From assembly GCA_040772665.1 (NCBI GenBank), contig JAXGXT010000001.1:1-64000 (forward strand): a stretch of 64,000 nucleotides of DNA, in the 5' to 3' direction. The stretch comes from JAXGXT01 sp040772665. GTDB lineage: Bacteria > Bacillota > Clostridia > Lachnospirales > Anaerotignaceae. The notes below the pieces were generated by a model. It did no database searches. It saw nothing but the letters and a program-made list of their open reading frames with translations, and was not told where the DNA came from. This document shows, piece by piece, positions 7,908 to 16,637 of the stretch; position 1 is the first letter of the stretch, and the number at the start of each line of letters is the position of its first letter. The translations under genes were made by a program, and so were the position numbers.

Positions 7908-9779
7908 ATGAACAAAATTAAAGATTTTATTTTTAACAAAAAAATTACATTAGGCCTGTTTTCTTCCCTTTGGATTTTACTGTTTGGAAGCCTTTTTATT
8001 ATGGTTGGAGCTATATTTGTGGATTTTAGCTTTTCTAAAATATTTTTTGATTTTGCCAAAAGCAGTCCCGCCCTTTTTTTCTTAAACCTGCTTCCCATTG
8101 TTATTGTAGTAACTTTTATGTTTTTGCTTTTTAACAACGCAGTTTTATCAGTAATGGCAAGCGGTATCCTTTTTGCCATTATGGCAATAGCCAACAGCGA
8201 AAAAATCAGGTTAAGGCAAGACCCAATCTTTCCTGCCGACCTTAAACTTGTTACAGAACTTGCTGGAATTGCAAAGGGTTTTACACCTACAATAATAGCC
8301 ATTTATGCCGCAATAATAATCATTGCTGTTTTTGCAATATTTTTTACTGCTGTATTTTTTAAATCAATCAAAATTCCTCTAAAGGCAAGAATTGCAGGGA
8401 TATTTTTAACGGCTGTAACAGCCGCAGTTTTAAACTCGGCTGTGTATGCAAAAGAAGCAGTGTATGCCTCATTTTCCGTAGACGGAAATCCTTATTTTGA
8501 AGTTAATCAATATGGCTCAAAAGGCTTTGTTTACAGCTTTGCACACAAGTTTAATTCAATGAAAGTTAAACCGCCTAAAACCTACAGTAAAAATGAAATT
8601 ACTGCATTGGAAAATAGTTTTCCCGTCAACGAAAACTTAGAAAATGAAAAATTTCCCCATATAATAATGATTATGGGCGAGGCATATGCAGACCTTTCAG
8701 AAAATGAAAACCTTGATTTTTCAAACTACATAGATCCTATGAAAGAATGGAAGAACCTTGCCGAAAGCGAAAATTCAATTTCAGGGCACATAATTGTTCC
8801 AAAGTTCGGCGGCGGAACAAGCGACACAGAATTTGACGTTCTTACAGCAATGCCCACAAGATATGTGGGAAACGAATCAAATTCTTTTAACTTAATAAGA
8901 AAACCCATAGATTCAATACCAAAAAGGCTTAAAAAAATAGGTTATGACACCCTTGCAATTCACCCCGGATACTCTTGGTTTTATAACAGAAGCAATGTTT
9001 ATAACTATATGGGCTTTGACGATTTTATCCATCTTGAAAGCTTTCAGGGCACAGAAAAATACAGAGGCGGTTACATAGCCGATAAATATGCGGCAGATAA
9101 AATAATTGAAACCTTTGAAGAACATATACAAACCAAAGAAAATCCGCTTTTTGAATTTATTGTTACAATACAAAACCACGGGCCTTATGACGAAAAATAT
9201 AACGAAGTGGAAAATACCTTTGAAACTAACATTACCCTTACAGAAAAGGAAAAAACACTTTTAAACAGCTACTTCATGGGAATTAAAGATGCTGATGCAG
9301 AAATAAAACGCCTTGCCGACTATTTTGAAAAAAGCAACGAGCCTGTTGTTTTAGTATATTTCGGCGACCACCTTCCCGGATTTTCAAACGGTATGGATTT
9401 TTTCAAAATTTTAAACTATAACATTGACTCTAACGGAACAGCGGAACAACTTTTAAATGTTTATAAAACACCTTTTATGATTTGGCAAAACTCTGCCTCA
9501 AAAGAAATTTTCACTCTTGAAAAAAACCATCAAGAGCTTAAAGACGGCTCAACAATAAGTGCCAACTATTTAGGTGCTTATCTTCTTGAAATTTTAGAAA
9601 TGGAGGGTTTGTCTCCAATGGCAGACTTTTCTAACTCATTAAGAAAAGAACTGCCTGTTTTAACAAATTCAAACTTTCTTCTAAATAACGGAGAATATAC
9701 TTCCCAACTTAGCGAAGAACTTTTAAAAGAAGTTGAAACTTTAAAAAACTGGGTCTATTATAAAATGTTTGATGAATAA
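7908..9779 (+). CDS. LTA synthase family membrane phosphotransferase (sulfatase fold)
   Basis: Members of this family (LtaS-like) transfer glycerol phosphate or similar groups from phosphatidylglycerol onto wall or membrane polymers outside the cell. The 623-residue protein has about five N-terminal membrane helices (residues 14-180) and an extracellular alkaline-phosphatase-type domain (about 248-560). Visible active-site pieces are IIMIMGEAY with metal-binding Glu258, FGGGTSDTEFDVLT with nucleophile Thr304, and YFGDHLPG. The start follows a GGAGG site. The polymer is not known, but the nearby LCP genes fit a cell-wall theme. It has no visible promoter of its own apart from sequence in the repeat upstream. 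Confidence 0.88.
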   Translation: MNKIKDFIFNKKITLGLFSSLWILLFGSLFIMVGAIFVDFSFSKIFFDFAKSSPALFFLNLLPIVIVVTFMFLLFNNAVLSVMASGILFAIMAIANSEKIRLRQDPIFPADLKLVTELAGIAKGFTPTIIAIYAAIIIIAVFAIFFTAVFFKSIKIPLKARIAGIFLTAVTAAVLNSAVYAKEAVYASFSVDGNPYFEVNQYGSKGFVYSFAHKFNSMKVKPPKTYSKNEITALENSFPVNENLENEKFPHIIMIMGEAYADLSENENLDFSNYIDPMKEWKNLAESENSISGHIIVPKFGGGTSDTEFDVLTAMPTRYVGNESNSFNLIRKPIDSIPKRLKKIGYDTLAIHPGYSWFYNRSNVYNYMGFDDFIHLESFQGTEKYRGGYIADKYAADKIIETFEEHIQTKENPLFEFIVTIQNHGPYDEKYNEVENTFETNITLTEKEKTLLNSYFMGIKDADAEIKRLADYFEKSNEPVVLVYFGDHLPGFSNGMDFFKILNYNIDSNGTAEQLLNVYKTPFMIWQNSASKEIFTLEKNHQELKDGSTISANYLGAYLLEILEMEGLSPMADFSNSLRKELPVLTNSNFLLNNGEYTSQLSEELLKEVETLKNWVYYKMFDE

Positions 9780-9803
9780 ATGGTCTAAAATGGTAAATTG
9801 TCC

Positions 9804-9831
9804 TTGACAAAACACACACATGTTATATACT
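9804..9831 (+). promoter_or_regulatory. Promoter of the blaI/blaR1-like operon
   Basis: TTGACA (9804-9809) and TATACT (9826-9831) lie 16 bp apart. Transcription would start near 9838, immediately before the first operator. Confidence 0.7.
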
Positions 9832-9842
9832 TATAGAAAAGG

Positions 9843-9895
9843 GGTTTGTAATAACAAACCTCTTGATTATCCCCAATGGTTTGTCTATACAAACC
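9843..9895 (+). promoter_or_regulatory. Twin BlaI-type operators
   Basis: Two dyads with identical 7-bp arms, GGTTTGT-N4-ACAAACC, lie at 9843-9860 and 9878-9895. Only the 4-nt centres differ (AATA and CTAT). They are exactly 35 bp apart centre to centre and lie between the likely start point and the regulator gene. BlaI/MecI repressors bind paired dyads containing ACA-TGT cores, so these are the probable autoregulatory sites. Confidence 0.8.
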
Positions 9896-9921
9896 TAAAC
9901 GAAATGGTATAGGAGGACAAT

Positions 9922-10278
9922 ATGGAAATTTATAAACTTTTCGATGCAGAACTTAAATTTATGCATATACTTTGGGAAAACGAGCCTGTATCATCAACAG
10001 AGCTTTCAAAAATTTGTTATGAAAGTTTATCATGGAAAAAATCCACCACTTTTAATATGATAAAAAAACTTTCTCAAAAAAATATAATAAAAAATCAAGA
10101 TGCTGTTGTTACAAGCCTTGTAACTAAAGAACAAATTCAAAAAGCAGAAAGCGAAGATATAATCGAAAAAAAATTCAATGGTTCCCTTCCCTCATTTTTA
10201 GCGGCATTTCTTGTTGATAAAAAGCTTAAGGAAAGCGAGTTTGAAGAAATTATTAAAATAATAGAGGAGGCTAAGTAA
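9922..10278 (+). CDS. BlaI/MecI/CopY family transcriptional repressor
   Basis: A 118-residue winged-helix repressor. The DNA-binding domain fills residues 1-75 (DAELKFMHILWENEPVSSTELS and WKKSTTFNMIKKLSQKNII are the helix-turn-helix and recognition region), followed by a short dimerisation tail. In this family the repressor is cleaved or released when the partner BlaR1-type sensor is activated. The gene overlaps its partner by one base (TAATG). Twin identical operators lie just upstream, pointing to autoregulation. No beta-lactamase gene is present nearby, so the regulated function is unlikely to be classical penicillin resistance. Confidence 0.92.
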   Translation: MEIYKLFDAELKFMHILWENEPVSSTELSKICYESLSWKKSTTFNMIKKLSQKNIIKNQDAVVTSLVTKEQIQKAESEDIIEKKFNGSLPSFLAAFLVDKKLKESEFEEIIKIIEEAK

Positions 10279-12824
10279 TGGAAGGGATTTTTCTTAAAAT
10301 TATAAATATGAGTATTGTGGGAACAATTGTAATTTTTATAATCCTTTTTGCAAGGCTTCTTTTAAAAAACAAGCCTAAAATATTTTCATATTTACTTTGG
10401 TTTCCTGTTTTTTTCAGACTTATTTGTCCTGTTTCTTTTTATTTTCCATACAGCGTTGTTGGAATGTTTAACAAAGATACAAATTATATAGAAACAGAAA
10501 CAATTTTGTTAGAAAATTCAAGCCATACATCTTTAAGCTATCAACCAAACTTGTCAGAAACAGTGGAAATTTCAAAAACAGGCTCTTTTCTTCCCAATGT
10601 AAGTTCACAGCCTGTGCAAGATTCTTTTGCCTCTGTTTTAGATATTTTGTTTATAGTTTGGCTTATGGGTGTATTCATACTTCTTATTTACAGCTTTTTG
10701 TCGGTTGTAAGCATTTATAAAAGAACAGACGATGCCACACTTATAACAGAAAACATCTACGAAACAGACAAAATAAAAAGCCCTTTTGTTTTAGGCTTTA
10801 TTCCGAAAATATATATTCCTGTAAACATAGAAAAAAAAGATATGCACTATATAATAGCCCACGAAAAAACTCATATAAAACGTGGCGACCATATTGTAAA
10901 ACCCTTCGTCTTTGGAATTACGGCAATACACTGGTTTAACCCTTTTGTGTGGCTTGCTTATTCACTTATGTCAAAAGATATGGAAATGAGCTGTGACGAA
11001 AGTGTAATTAAAAACTATGAAATAGAAGATACAAAAAAATATTCCTATGCCCTTTTAAAGATTTCCGTTAAAAATAATGCTCTTCTTAGGCCGATAGGGT
11101 TTGGAGAAAGCAATGTAAAATCAAGAATTAAAAATATTATGAAATATAAAAACATCAAACGCACCTCCGCTGTTGCCATAATTATTCTTTGCCTTGCGGC
11201 AGGGTTTTTCGCCCTTGCAAATCCGCATCCTGCCAACACAAACGGAAAAAAACTGGGGGAAATTTTAAGCAGGTACGAGGGTGATGAAATTGTTTTAAAT
11301 GATGTTTTAAACTTTGATTATGACTATGTTATTCAGTTTCCAAGCTATGCCTCAAAAGAAAACATGTATGAGATTCTTGGCTTTAGAACCTCTGTTGTTC
11401 GGGAGGATGTAAATGACGGGATTATGAATATTCTTTTTGTTAAAAACAATAAGCCTGTTTGCTATCTTTACGGTTATTCAAGCAATAACGGTTTTAGCCT
11501 TTATCTTCCCGACGGCATAAAAATTCCTAAAAATGAAATAGGCGTCTTTCAAGTGGGCAGACAAACCTCATACCCTAACTATTCGCAGGAAAATATACTT
11601 CAAGATTATAACTTTAATCAAATGGCTAATGAACTTTTTAATGCTAAAAATCCATATATAGGCGATGCAAGTGCTAACGGAAGAATATTACGTCTGCTGA
11701 ATTTTAATAACATCCAATTGAACGGAACAGAACTGCAAACAACAACAGAGCCTTATGAATTAATAGTAGACCTAAAAACAGATAAGGATACAGACTTTTT
11801 TATAAATCACTTTGAAAATTCTTCACAATTTTATAAAAATGCGGCAATTATTCTTTCTTTAATTGATAACTGTCAAAATGTTTCATACCGCTTTAACAAC
11901 AGCCAAACCATAACTTTCACAAGAGAGCAGATAGAAAACAACTTCGGCTATGACGTAAGGCTTATGACGCAAAATATTGATGAGTTTAAAGCCTTTCTAA
12001 ACAGCATTGAAACTGCCGAAGATTACAGCGATATAATAGAAAAGCTTCATATTTTAAGCACTGCAAATGAAAAGGCAGATGTAAATGATATTATAAAAAA
12101 TAACAGCGACTATGAATATTTAATTAAATATGGCAACAAAACAGTTAACTATGCCCTTAGACGCTTTGAACAGGAAGTAAAAAACGATTTAGAAAATGCA
12201 GTTATGGCAAAAGCAGTTTATGAGATTTTAGGAATACAGTGCAGCGAAAACCCTGATGACTACCCCGATACCACAAAGTGGTATAATGCCCTTGAAATAA
12301 GAAATGAAATAACTTTAAAAAACAGCTTTAGAATAAACACAGACAACCTCTTCCTTAAAGAAGTCTATAACCATATAGACCTTATGGAGCTTATGAAAAG
12401 TTCATATTACGGCTTTTATATTCCTGCCGTAAACATTATTGATTCCATTGAAAAAGGTGATAGTTTAAAGCTTTTTGTGATAGCCCATGTTTCATATTTC
12501 AAAGCATATGAGGGAAGTGACGGTTTATATATAAAACGAGTGGCCGGCAATGCCCCCACAGGAGCATATACACTAAAAAAAGAAACAAGCGGTGAATATT
12601 CTGTGACAGACTTTAAAAAAATAGAAGACGGAGGGCTTCTTGCCCCCTCACTAAAGGAAATGTGCGTGGATTTTGACGGGAAAGAACTTCCCAAAGTATA
12701 TGAAAAAATGTTTAATTCGGCAAACTATTATGCAAAGGATTTAGACCCTGTAATGGAAGAAAATTTAATGAAGCACTTATCAAACAATGGTATCTCTAAA
12801 AACCAAATTAAAGACATACAATAA
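10278..12824 (+). CDS. BlaR1-like M56 sensor metallopeptidase with DUF4825-like domain
   Basis: Membrane sensor-protease partner of the BlaI-type repressor. The 848-residue protein has helices at about 10-28, 35-60 and 121-145, a cytosolic M56 zinc-protease domain with HEKTH at 195-199 and the distal MEMSCDESV glutamate near 240, and a last helix at about 293-312. The outer part (about 315-848) is not a penicillin-binding domain: no SxxK serine motif is evident. Around residues 455-520 it resembles DUF4825 (YIGDASANGRILRLL, LQTTTEPYELIVDL), followed by a long region of unknown fold. The sensed signal is therefore unknown. A terminator follows. Confidence 0.88.
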   Translation: MEGIFLKIINMSIVGTIVIFIILFARLLLKNKPKIFSYLLWFPVFFRLICPVSFYFPYSVVGMFNKDTNYIETETILLENSSHTSLSYQPNLSETVEISKTGSFLPNVSSQPVQDSFASVLDILFIVWLMGVFILLIYSFLSVVSIYKRTDDATLITENIYETDKIKSPFVLGFIPKIYIPVNIEKKDMHYIIAHEKTHIKRGDHIVKPFVFGITAIHWFNPFVWLAYSLMSKDMEMSCDESVIKNYEIEDTKKYSYALLKISVKNNALLRPIGFGESNVKSRIKNIMKYKNIKRTSAVAIIILCLAAGFFALANPHPANTNGKKLGEILSRYEGDEIVLNDVLNFDYDYVIQFPSYASKENMYEILGFRTSVVREDVNDGIMNILFVKNNKPVCYLYGYSSNNGFSLYLPDGIKIPKNEIGVFQVGRQTSYPNYSQENILQDYNFNQMANELFNAKNPYIGDASANGRILRLLNFNNIQLNGTELQTTTEPYELIVDLKTDKDTDFFINHFENSSQFYKNAAIILSLIDNCQNVSYRFNNSQTITFTREQIENNFGYDVRLMTQNIDEFKAFLNSIETAEDYSDIIEKLHILSTANEKADVNDIIKNNSDYEYLIKYGNKTVNYALRRFEQEVKNDLENAVMAKAVYEILGIQCSENPDDYPDTTKWYNALEIRNEITLKNSFRINTDNLFLKEVYNHIDLMELMKSSYYGFYIPAVNIIDSIEKGDSLKLFVIAHVSYFKAYEGSDGLYIKRVAGNAPTGAYTLKKETSGEYSVTDFKKIEDGGLLAPSLKEMCVDFDGKELPKVYEKMFNSANYYAKDLDPVMEENLMKHLSNNGISKNQIKDIQ

Positions 12825-12837
12825 ACTCCATAAATCT

Positions 12838-12873
12838 AAAAGCCAATGACCCAGAAGTCATTGGCTTTTTTGT
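12838..12873. terminator. Bidirectional terminator between blaR1-like gene and groEL
   Basis: AAAAGCCAATGAC pairs with GTCATTGGCTTTT around a 6-nt loop. There are A and T runs on both sides, so it can end both converging transcripts. Confidence 0.85.
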
Positions 12874-12879
12874 ATGGAT

Positions 12880-12930
12880 CAAGGATGAAACCCTTGTAGG
12901 TGCATTGGGACAAAGCCCCGATGTCTTAGC
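12880..12930 (-). repeat. Type C repeat fragment
   Basis: CAAGGATGAAACCCTTG and GGGACAAAGCCCC hairpins, read on the minus strand, follow the same order as the start of the type C element at 7655-7715. This is a short, degenerate piece between groEL and its terminator. Confidence 0.5.
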
Positions 12931-12935
12931 TTTTC

Positions 12936-14573
12936 TTACATAAATCCGCCCATTCCGTTGGATGGCCCTTGCTGCATATAATCAGCAGCTCCATTTTTAT
13001 CAGGGAAATCAGCCACAACAGCCTCTGTTGTAAGGAAAGTTGATGCAACTGATGTTGCATTTTGAAGAGCAGTTCTTGTAACCTTTGCAGGGTCAACAAT
13101 TCCTGCTTCAATCATATCAACATATTCCTCTTTAAGTGCGTCAAAGCCAATATTGTCAGCCATTTCTTTAACCTTGCTAACTATTATTGAGCCTTCAAGA
13201 CCTGCGTTTGCAGAAATTTGACGCATAGGTGATTCAAGAGCTTTGATAACAATATCTCCGCCTGTTCTTTCATCTCCTGAAAGGCTTTCCACGATTTCTT
13301 TAAGCTTTGAAACTGCGTGAATATAAGGGGTTCCGCCTCCTGCAACAATTCCTTCTTCAACAGCAGCCCTTGTTGCCGCCAAAGCATCTTCCATACGAAG
13401 TTTCTTTTCTTTCATTTCTGTTTCAGTTGCAGCACCAACCTTAATAACAGCAACTCCGCCTGAAAGTTTAGCAAGTCTTTCTTGTAATTTTTCTTTTTCA
13501 AACTCACTTGTTGTTTCTTCAAGTGAAGCCTTTATCTGCTTAATTCTGCCGTCAATATCCTCTTTTTTTCCTGCTCCGTCGGCAATAATTGTAAGCTCTT
13601 TTTCAACCCTTACAGTTCTTGCACTTCCAAGCATGTCAATGTTTACATCTTTAAGGTCAATTCCAAACTCGTCAGAAATCACCTGTCCGCCGGTAAGAGC
13701 CGCAAGGTCAGCAAGCTGTGCCTTTCTTCTTTCGCCGTATCCCGGTGCTTTAACAGCAACACATGTAAATGTTCCTCTTAATTTATTTAAAACAAGTGTG
13801 GCAAGCGCCTCTCCTTCAATGTCTTCTGCAATAATAAGAAGTTTTGCCCCTACCTGCATAATCTGCTCAAGAATAGGAAGAATTTCCTGAATGTTAGAGA
13901 TTTTCTTATCTGTTATAAGAATATAAGGGTTCTCAAGAACAGCAATCATCTTTTCCATATCTGTTGACATATAGCTTGAAAGATATCCCTTATCAAACTG
14001 CATGCCCTCAACAAGTTCAAGTTCTGTGTTCATTGTTTTTGATTCTTCAACAGTTATAACACCGTCATTTGTAACCTTTTCCATTGCGTCTGCAACCATA
14101 ATTCCAACCTCTTCATCACCTGAAGAAATAGCCGCAACTCTTGCAATATGGTTTTTAGTTGAAACAACTGTGCTCATCTTTTTAATTTCTTCCACAGCCG
14201 CATCAGTAACCTTTTGCATTCCGCGTCTAAGAATAATCGGGTTTGCCCCTGCGGCAATGTTTTTAAGCCCTTCTTGAACCATAGCCTGTGCGAGAACTGT
14301 TGCTGTTGTTGTTCCGTCACCTGCAACGTCATTTGTCTGTGTTGCAACTTCCTTAACAAGCTGTGCACCCATGTTTTCATATGGGTCTTCAAATTCAATA
14401 TCTCTTGCAATTGTAACACCGTCGTTTGTAATAAGAGGGCTCATGAACTTTCTGTCTAAAACCACGTTTCTTCCCTTTGGCCCAAGGGTTACCTTAACTG
14501 TGTCTGCCAATTTGTTAACACCGTCTGCCATTGCATTTCTGGCCTCTGCACCATATTTAATAAGCTTTGCCAT
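12936..14573 (-). CDS. groEL: Chaperonin GroEL (Hsp60)
   Basis: GroEL is the ATP-driven 14-subunit folding chamber that works with GroES. The 545-residue protein is full length and well conserved: VKVTLGPKGRNVVLDR near the start, NDVAGDGTTTATVLAQAMV with the ATP-site DGTTT near residue 87, and AVEEGIVAGGG near residue 405. The C-terminus ends GPSNGMGGFM, a short form of the usual Gly-Met tail. The start follows an AGGAGG site. It is 20 bp downstream of groES and shares its CIRCE control. Confidence 0.98.
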   Translation of the reverse strand: MAKLIKYGAEARNAMADGVNKLADTVKVTLGPKGRNVVLDRKFMSPLITNDGVTIARDIEFEDPYENMGAQLVKEVATQTNDVAGDGTTTATVLAQAMVQEGLKNIAAGANPIILRRGMQKVTDAAVEEIKKMSTVVSTKNHIARVAAISSGDEEVGIMVADAMEKVTNDGVITVEESKTMNTELELVEGMQFDKGYLSSYMSTDMEKMIAVLENPYILITDKKISNIQEILPILEQIMQVGAKLLIIAEDIEGEALATLVLNKLRGTFTCVAVKAPGYGERRKAQLADLAALTGGQVISDEFGIDLKDVNIDMLGSARTVRVEKELTIIADGAGKKEDIDGRIKQIKASLEETTSEFEKEKLQERLAKLSGGVAVIKVGAATETEMKEKKLRMEDALAATRAAVEEGIVAGGGTPYIHAVSKLKEIVESLSGDERTGGDIVIKALESPMRQISANAGLEGSIIVSKVKEMADNIGFDALKEEYVDMIEAGIVDPAKVTRTALQNATSVASTFLTTEAVVADFPDKNGAADYMQQGPSNGMGGFM

Positions 14574-14593
14574 GTTTATATTCCTCCTAAAAA

Positions 14594-14881
14594 TCAGTCT
14601 TCAATAATAGCCAAAATATCAGCCTGTCTTAATATAATATATGTGTTTCCTTCAAACTTAATTTCTGTTCCTGTATATTTTGAATAGATAACCTTATCTC
14701 CTGGTTTAACCATCATGGTTACTTCTTCTCCATAAACATTTCCGCCGGGCCCTACGGCAATTACTTCCGCCTCCTGGGGTTTTTCCTTGCTTTGTGTTGG
14801 AAGAACAATTCCTGACTTTGTTTTTTCTTCCGCCTCCATTTGTCTTATTACAACCTTGTCGCCAAGCGGTACAAGCTTCAT
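14594..14881 (-). CDS. groES: Co-chaperonin GroES (Hsp10)
   Basis: GroES is the seven-subunit lid of the GroEL chamber. The 95-residue protein has the usual start (KLVPLGDKVVIRQMEAEEKT), a mobile loop with the KSGIVLP motif around residues 22-28, and the EVIAVGPGG roof segment. The ATG follows an AGGAGG site. It is the first gene of groESL, behind a sigma-A promoter and a CIRCE element. Confidence 0.98.
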   Translation of the reverse strand: MKLVPLGDKVVIRQMEAEEKTKSGIVLPTQSKEKPQEAEVIAVGPGGNVYGEEVTMMVKPGDKVIYSKYTGTEIKFEGNTYIILRQADILAIIED

Positions 14882-14917
14882 ATTAAAAACCTCCTATTAA
14901 TAAATTTTCATTTTTTG

Positions 14918-14944
14918 TTAGCAACCTCCACGTGTGAGTGCTAA
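14918..14944 (-). promoter_or_regulatory. CIRCE element (HrcA operator) of groESL
   Basis: In the minus-strand reading the left arm TTAGCACTC is perfect, followed by 9 nt and the arm GGTTGCTAA, which departs from the ideal GAGTGCTAA at two bases. Such one-sided decay should weaken HrcA binding. It lies just downstream of the -10 box, the usual repression position. Confidence 0.9.
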
Positions 14945-14955
14945 ACCATATAATA

Positions 14956-14984
14956 ATATTAGCCATATAAGCCACATTATGCAA
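14956..14984 (-). promoter_or_regulatory. Sigma-A promoter of groESL
   Basis: On the minus strand TTGCAT (14979-14984), 17 bp, TAATAT (14956-14961). The predicted start point falls about 5 bp before the CIRCE element. Confidence 0.75.
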
Positions 14985-15122
14985 GCTATTTTATTTTATA
15001 ATATTTTAAAGTATAAATCAATAGCCTGTGTAATCAACAGATACAGCTATTTTTCTCTGTTTTCCTCTTCTTATCTTTATTTTACCAATTTTATTATAAT
15101 TTTATAACTATTTTCAAACAAA

Positions 15123-15146
15123 AAACCGATGTATTTCAGCATCGGT
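15123..15146 (-). terminator. Hairpin with T run on the minus strand
   Basis: ACCGATG pairs with CATCGGT around an 8- to 10-nt loop and is followed on the minus strand by TTTTTTG. It probably ends the degV transcript, about 220 bp beyond that gene. Confidence 0.55.
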
Positions 15147-15154
15147 CATAAAAT

Positions 15155-15250
15155 TCAGGTAAAGTTAAAACCTTAAAGGTTTGCCTTCAATGTGAAAACA
15201 AACCTTAGTTTTTGTTTGAAACTGTATATTCATACGGTTTTAATATAAGT
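15155..15250 (+). repeat. Degenerate type C repeat remnant
   Basis: The order of pieces (AAAACCTTAAAGG, AACAAACCTTAG, and an ACTGTATATTCATACGGTTTT hairpin relic) resembles decayed type C elements. The rest of the 14882-15368 gap holds only the groESL control region and one terminator. Confidence 0.35.
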
Positions 15251-15368
15251 CAAAAATAAAGTTTAAAGATAAATGCCATACTGCAAAATGTCGGCTTGAA
15301 AAGTAAATTCCTTACAAAAGCCCTGAAAACTCCAGCTTTATCTTTACTATAAAACAGATGTGTTTTAG

Positions 15369-16232
15369 TTATATTTTTTTAGCACATGCAAGTGCTATTG
15401 CCCCAGGCCCTATATGGCATGCAACACTTAAACTAAGGGGGTCAAGCATAATATTATGGTTAGGAAAGGCTTCTTTAACCTCCTCCATAAATTCCAAGGC
15501 TTCACTTTTTTCATGGGAATAGGCTATAAAAATAGCCATATTCTCACCTGTTTGAGAAGTGTTAAATCTTTTTTCAAAATCATCTTTAACAGCATTAATC
15601 ATCATTTTTTTTGCCTGCTTTTTTGTTCTTGCCTTTGTAAAGGCATCAAGTTTTCCTCCTTGAATTTGGAGCACAGGCTTAATCTTTAAAAGCTCTCCCA
15701 AAGTTGCGGCGGCAGGAGTTATTCTTCCGCCTTTTTTCAAATATTTCAAAGTTTCTAAAGTTATATATATGCTGCTGTCAAACTTGGTTTCCTCAAGAAA
15801 AGATTTGATTTCTTCTGCAGTTTTACCTCTTTTTGAAAGCTCAATTGCCTGAAAAACAGAATGTTTTTGAGTAACTGAAATTCTTTGGTTGTTTACAACA
15901 AAAATCTTTTTGTCATAATCTTCACTAAGCATTTTTGCAGTTTGGTATTCACTGCTTAAACTGCTGCTCATGGGTATATGAACAATTTCATCATAATCTG
16001 TTAAAACCTTTTCCCATAAATCCAAAACATCACCCACGGCAGGCTGAGAAGTTAAAATATCTGCACCTGACATAAGTTTTTCATAAAACTGCTCATGGGT
16101 AAAATTTATATCTTCAAAAAACGTCTCTCCGTCTATTGTAAATGGCATTGGTAAAACAAAAATTCCTAAATCTTCAGCCTCCCTTTGGGAAATTCCGCTG
16201 TTGCTGTCAGTAATTATAGCGATCTTACTCAA
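15369..16232 (-). CDS. DegV family fatty-acid-binding protein
   Basis: DegV proteins (FakB-like) bind a fatty acid and present it to the FakA kinase. The 287-residue protein has the family opening KIAIITDSNSGIS, the TSQPAVGD loop near residue 60 that contacts the carboxylate, IPMSSSLSSEYQTA near 100, and the closing HIGPGAIALAC. Length and motifs are normal, and there is no signal peptide. The ATG is preceded by GGGAGG. It is a single gene here, with no fakA partner in the window. It is divergent from the regulator at 16638. Confidence 0.92.
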   Translation of the reverse strand: MSKIAIITDSNSGISQREAEDLGIFVLPMPFTIDGETFFEDINFTHEQFYEKLMSGADILTSQPAVGDVLDLWEKVLTDYDEIVHIPMSSSLSSEYQTAKMLSEDYDKKIFVVNNQRISVTQKHSVFQAIELSKRGKTAEEIKSFLEETKFDSSIYITLETLKYLKKGGRITPAAATLGELLKIKPVLQIQGGKLDAFTKARTKKQAKKMMINAVKDDFEKRFNTSQTGENMAIFIAYSHEKSEALEFMEEVKEAFPNHNIMLDPLSLSVACHIGPGAIALACAKKI

Positions 16233-16310
16233 ACTATTAAACCTCCCTAAGTAACTTTTTAATAATTATTTTTCATTGGCTTTAAGCTGCTAAGCTTTTA
16301 ATACTTACAT

Positions 16311-16473
16311 ATTATATCATAAAAACAAAAGAAAGCGGCGGCAAAGCCGACATTTTCTTTTGTCAATGAACGAATAAAACTTGAAAAGTTTTATGAGTAA
16401 TATAATCCGCTGTGATAACAGCGGCGGAGCCGTTAGGCTCTTACACAAATGAAATTTGTGGACATTATATCAT
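16311..16473 (-). repeat. Interspersed repeat type AB, flanked by 10-bp direct repeats
   Basis: Reverse-complement copy of the 7469-7627 element, with the same hairpins in reverse order and no nested C part. It is flanked by identical ATTATATCAT sequences at 16311-16320 and 16464-16473, which look like a target-site duplication. It lies in the divergent gap between degV and the BTAD regulator. Confidence 0.85.
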
Positions 16474-16561
16474 GCCCATGTAACTTCTGCCACTACATTT
16501 ATAAAAAACTATCTTGACTTTAACTAATTCAAGGGTTTCCCCTATTACTTTAACCGAATTA

Positions 16562-16590
16562 TTGACTATTGCAAACCTTCGTTGTATAAT
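16562..16590 (+). promoter_or_regulatory. Promoter of the BTAD regulator gene
   Basis: TTGACT (16562-16567), 17 bp, TATAAT (16585-16590), about 48 bp upstream of the start codon. This is a near-consensus sigma-A promoter. Confidence 0.75.
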
Positions 16591-16637
16591 TCACTTAAGA
16601 ATATTTTTACTATTTCCAATTAAAAGGTGGTGAAACT

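Noticed and set aside
12936..14573. Several long open frames on both strands inside groEL
   Set aside because: They are shadows of a highly conserved gene in codon-biased sequence; none has its own start signals.
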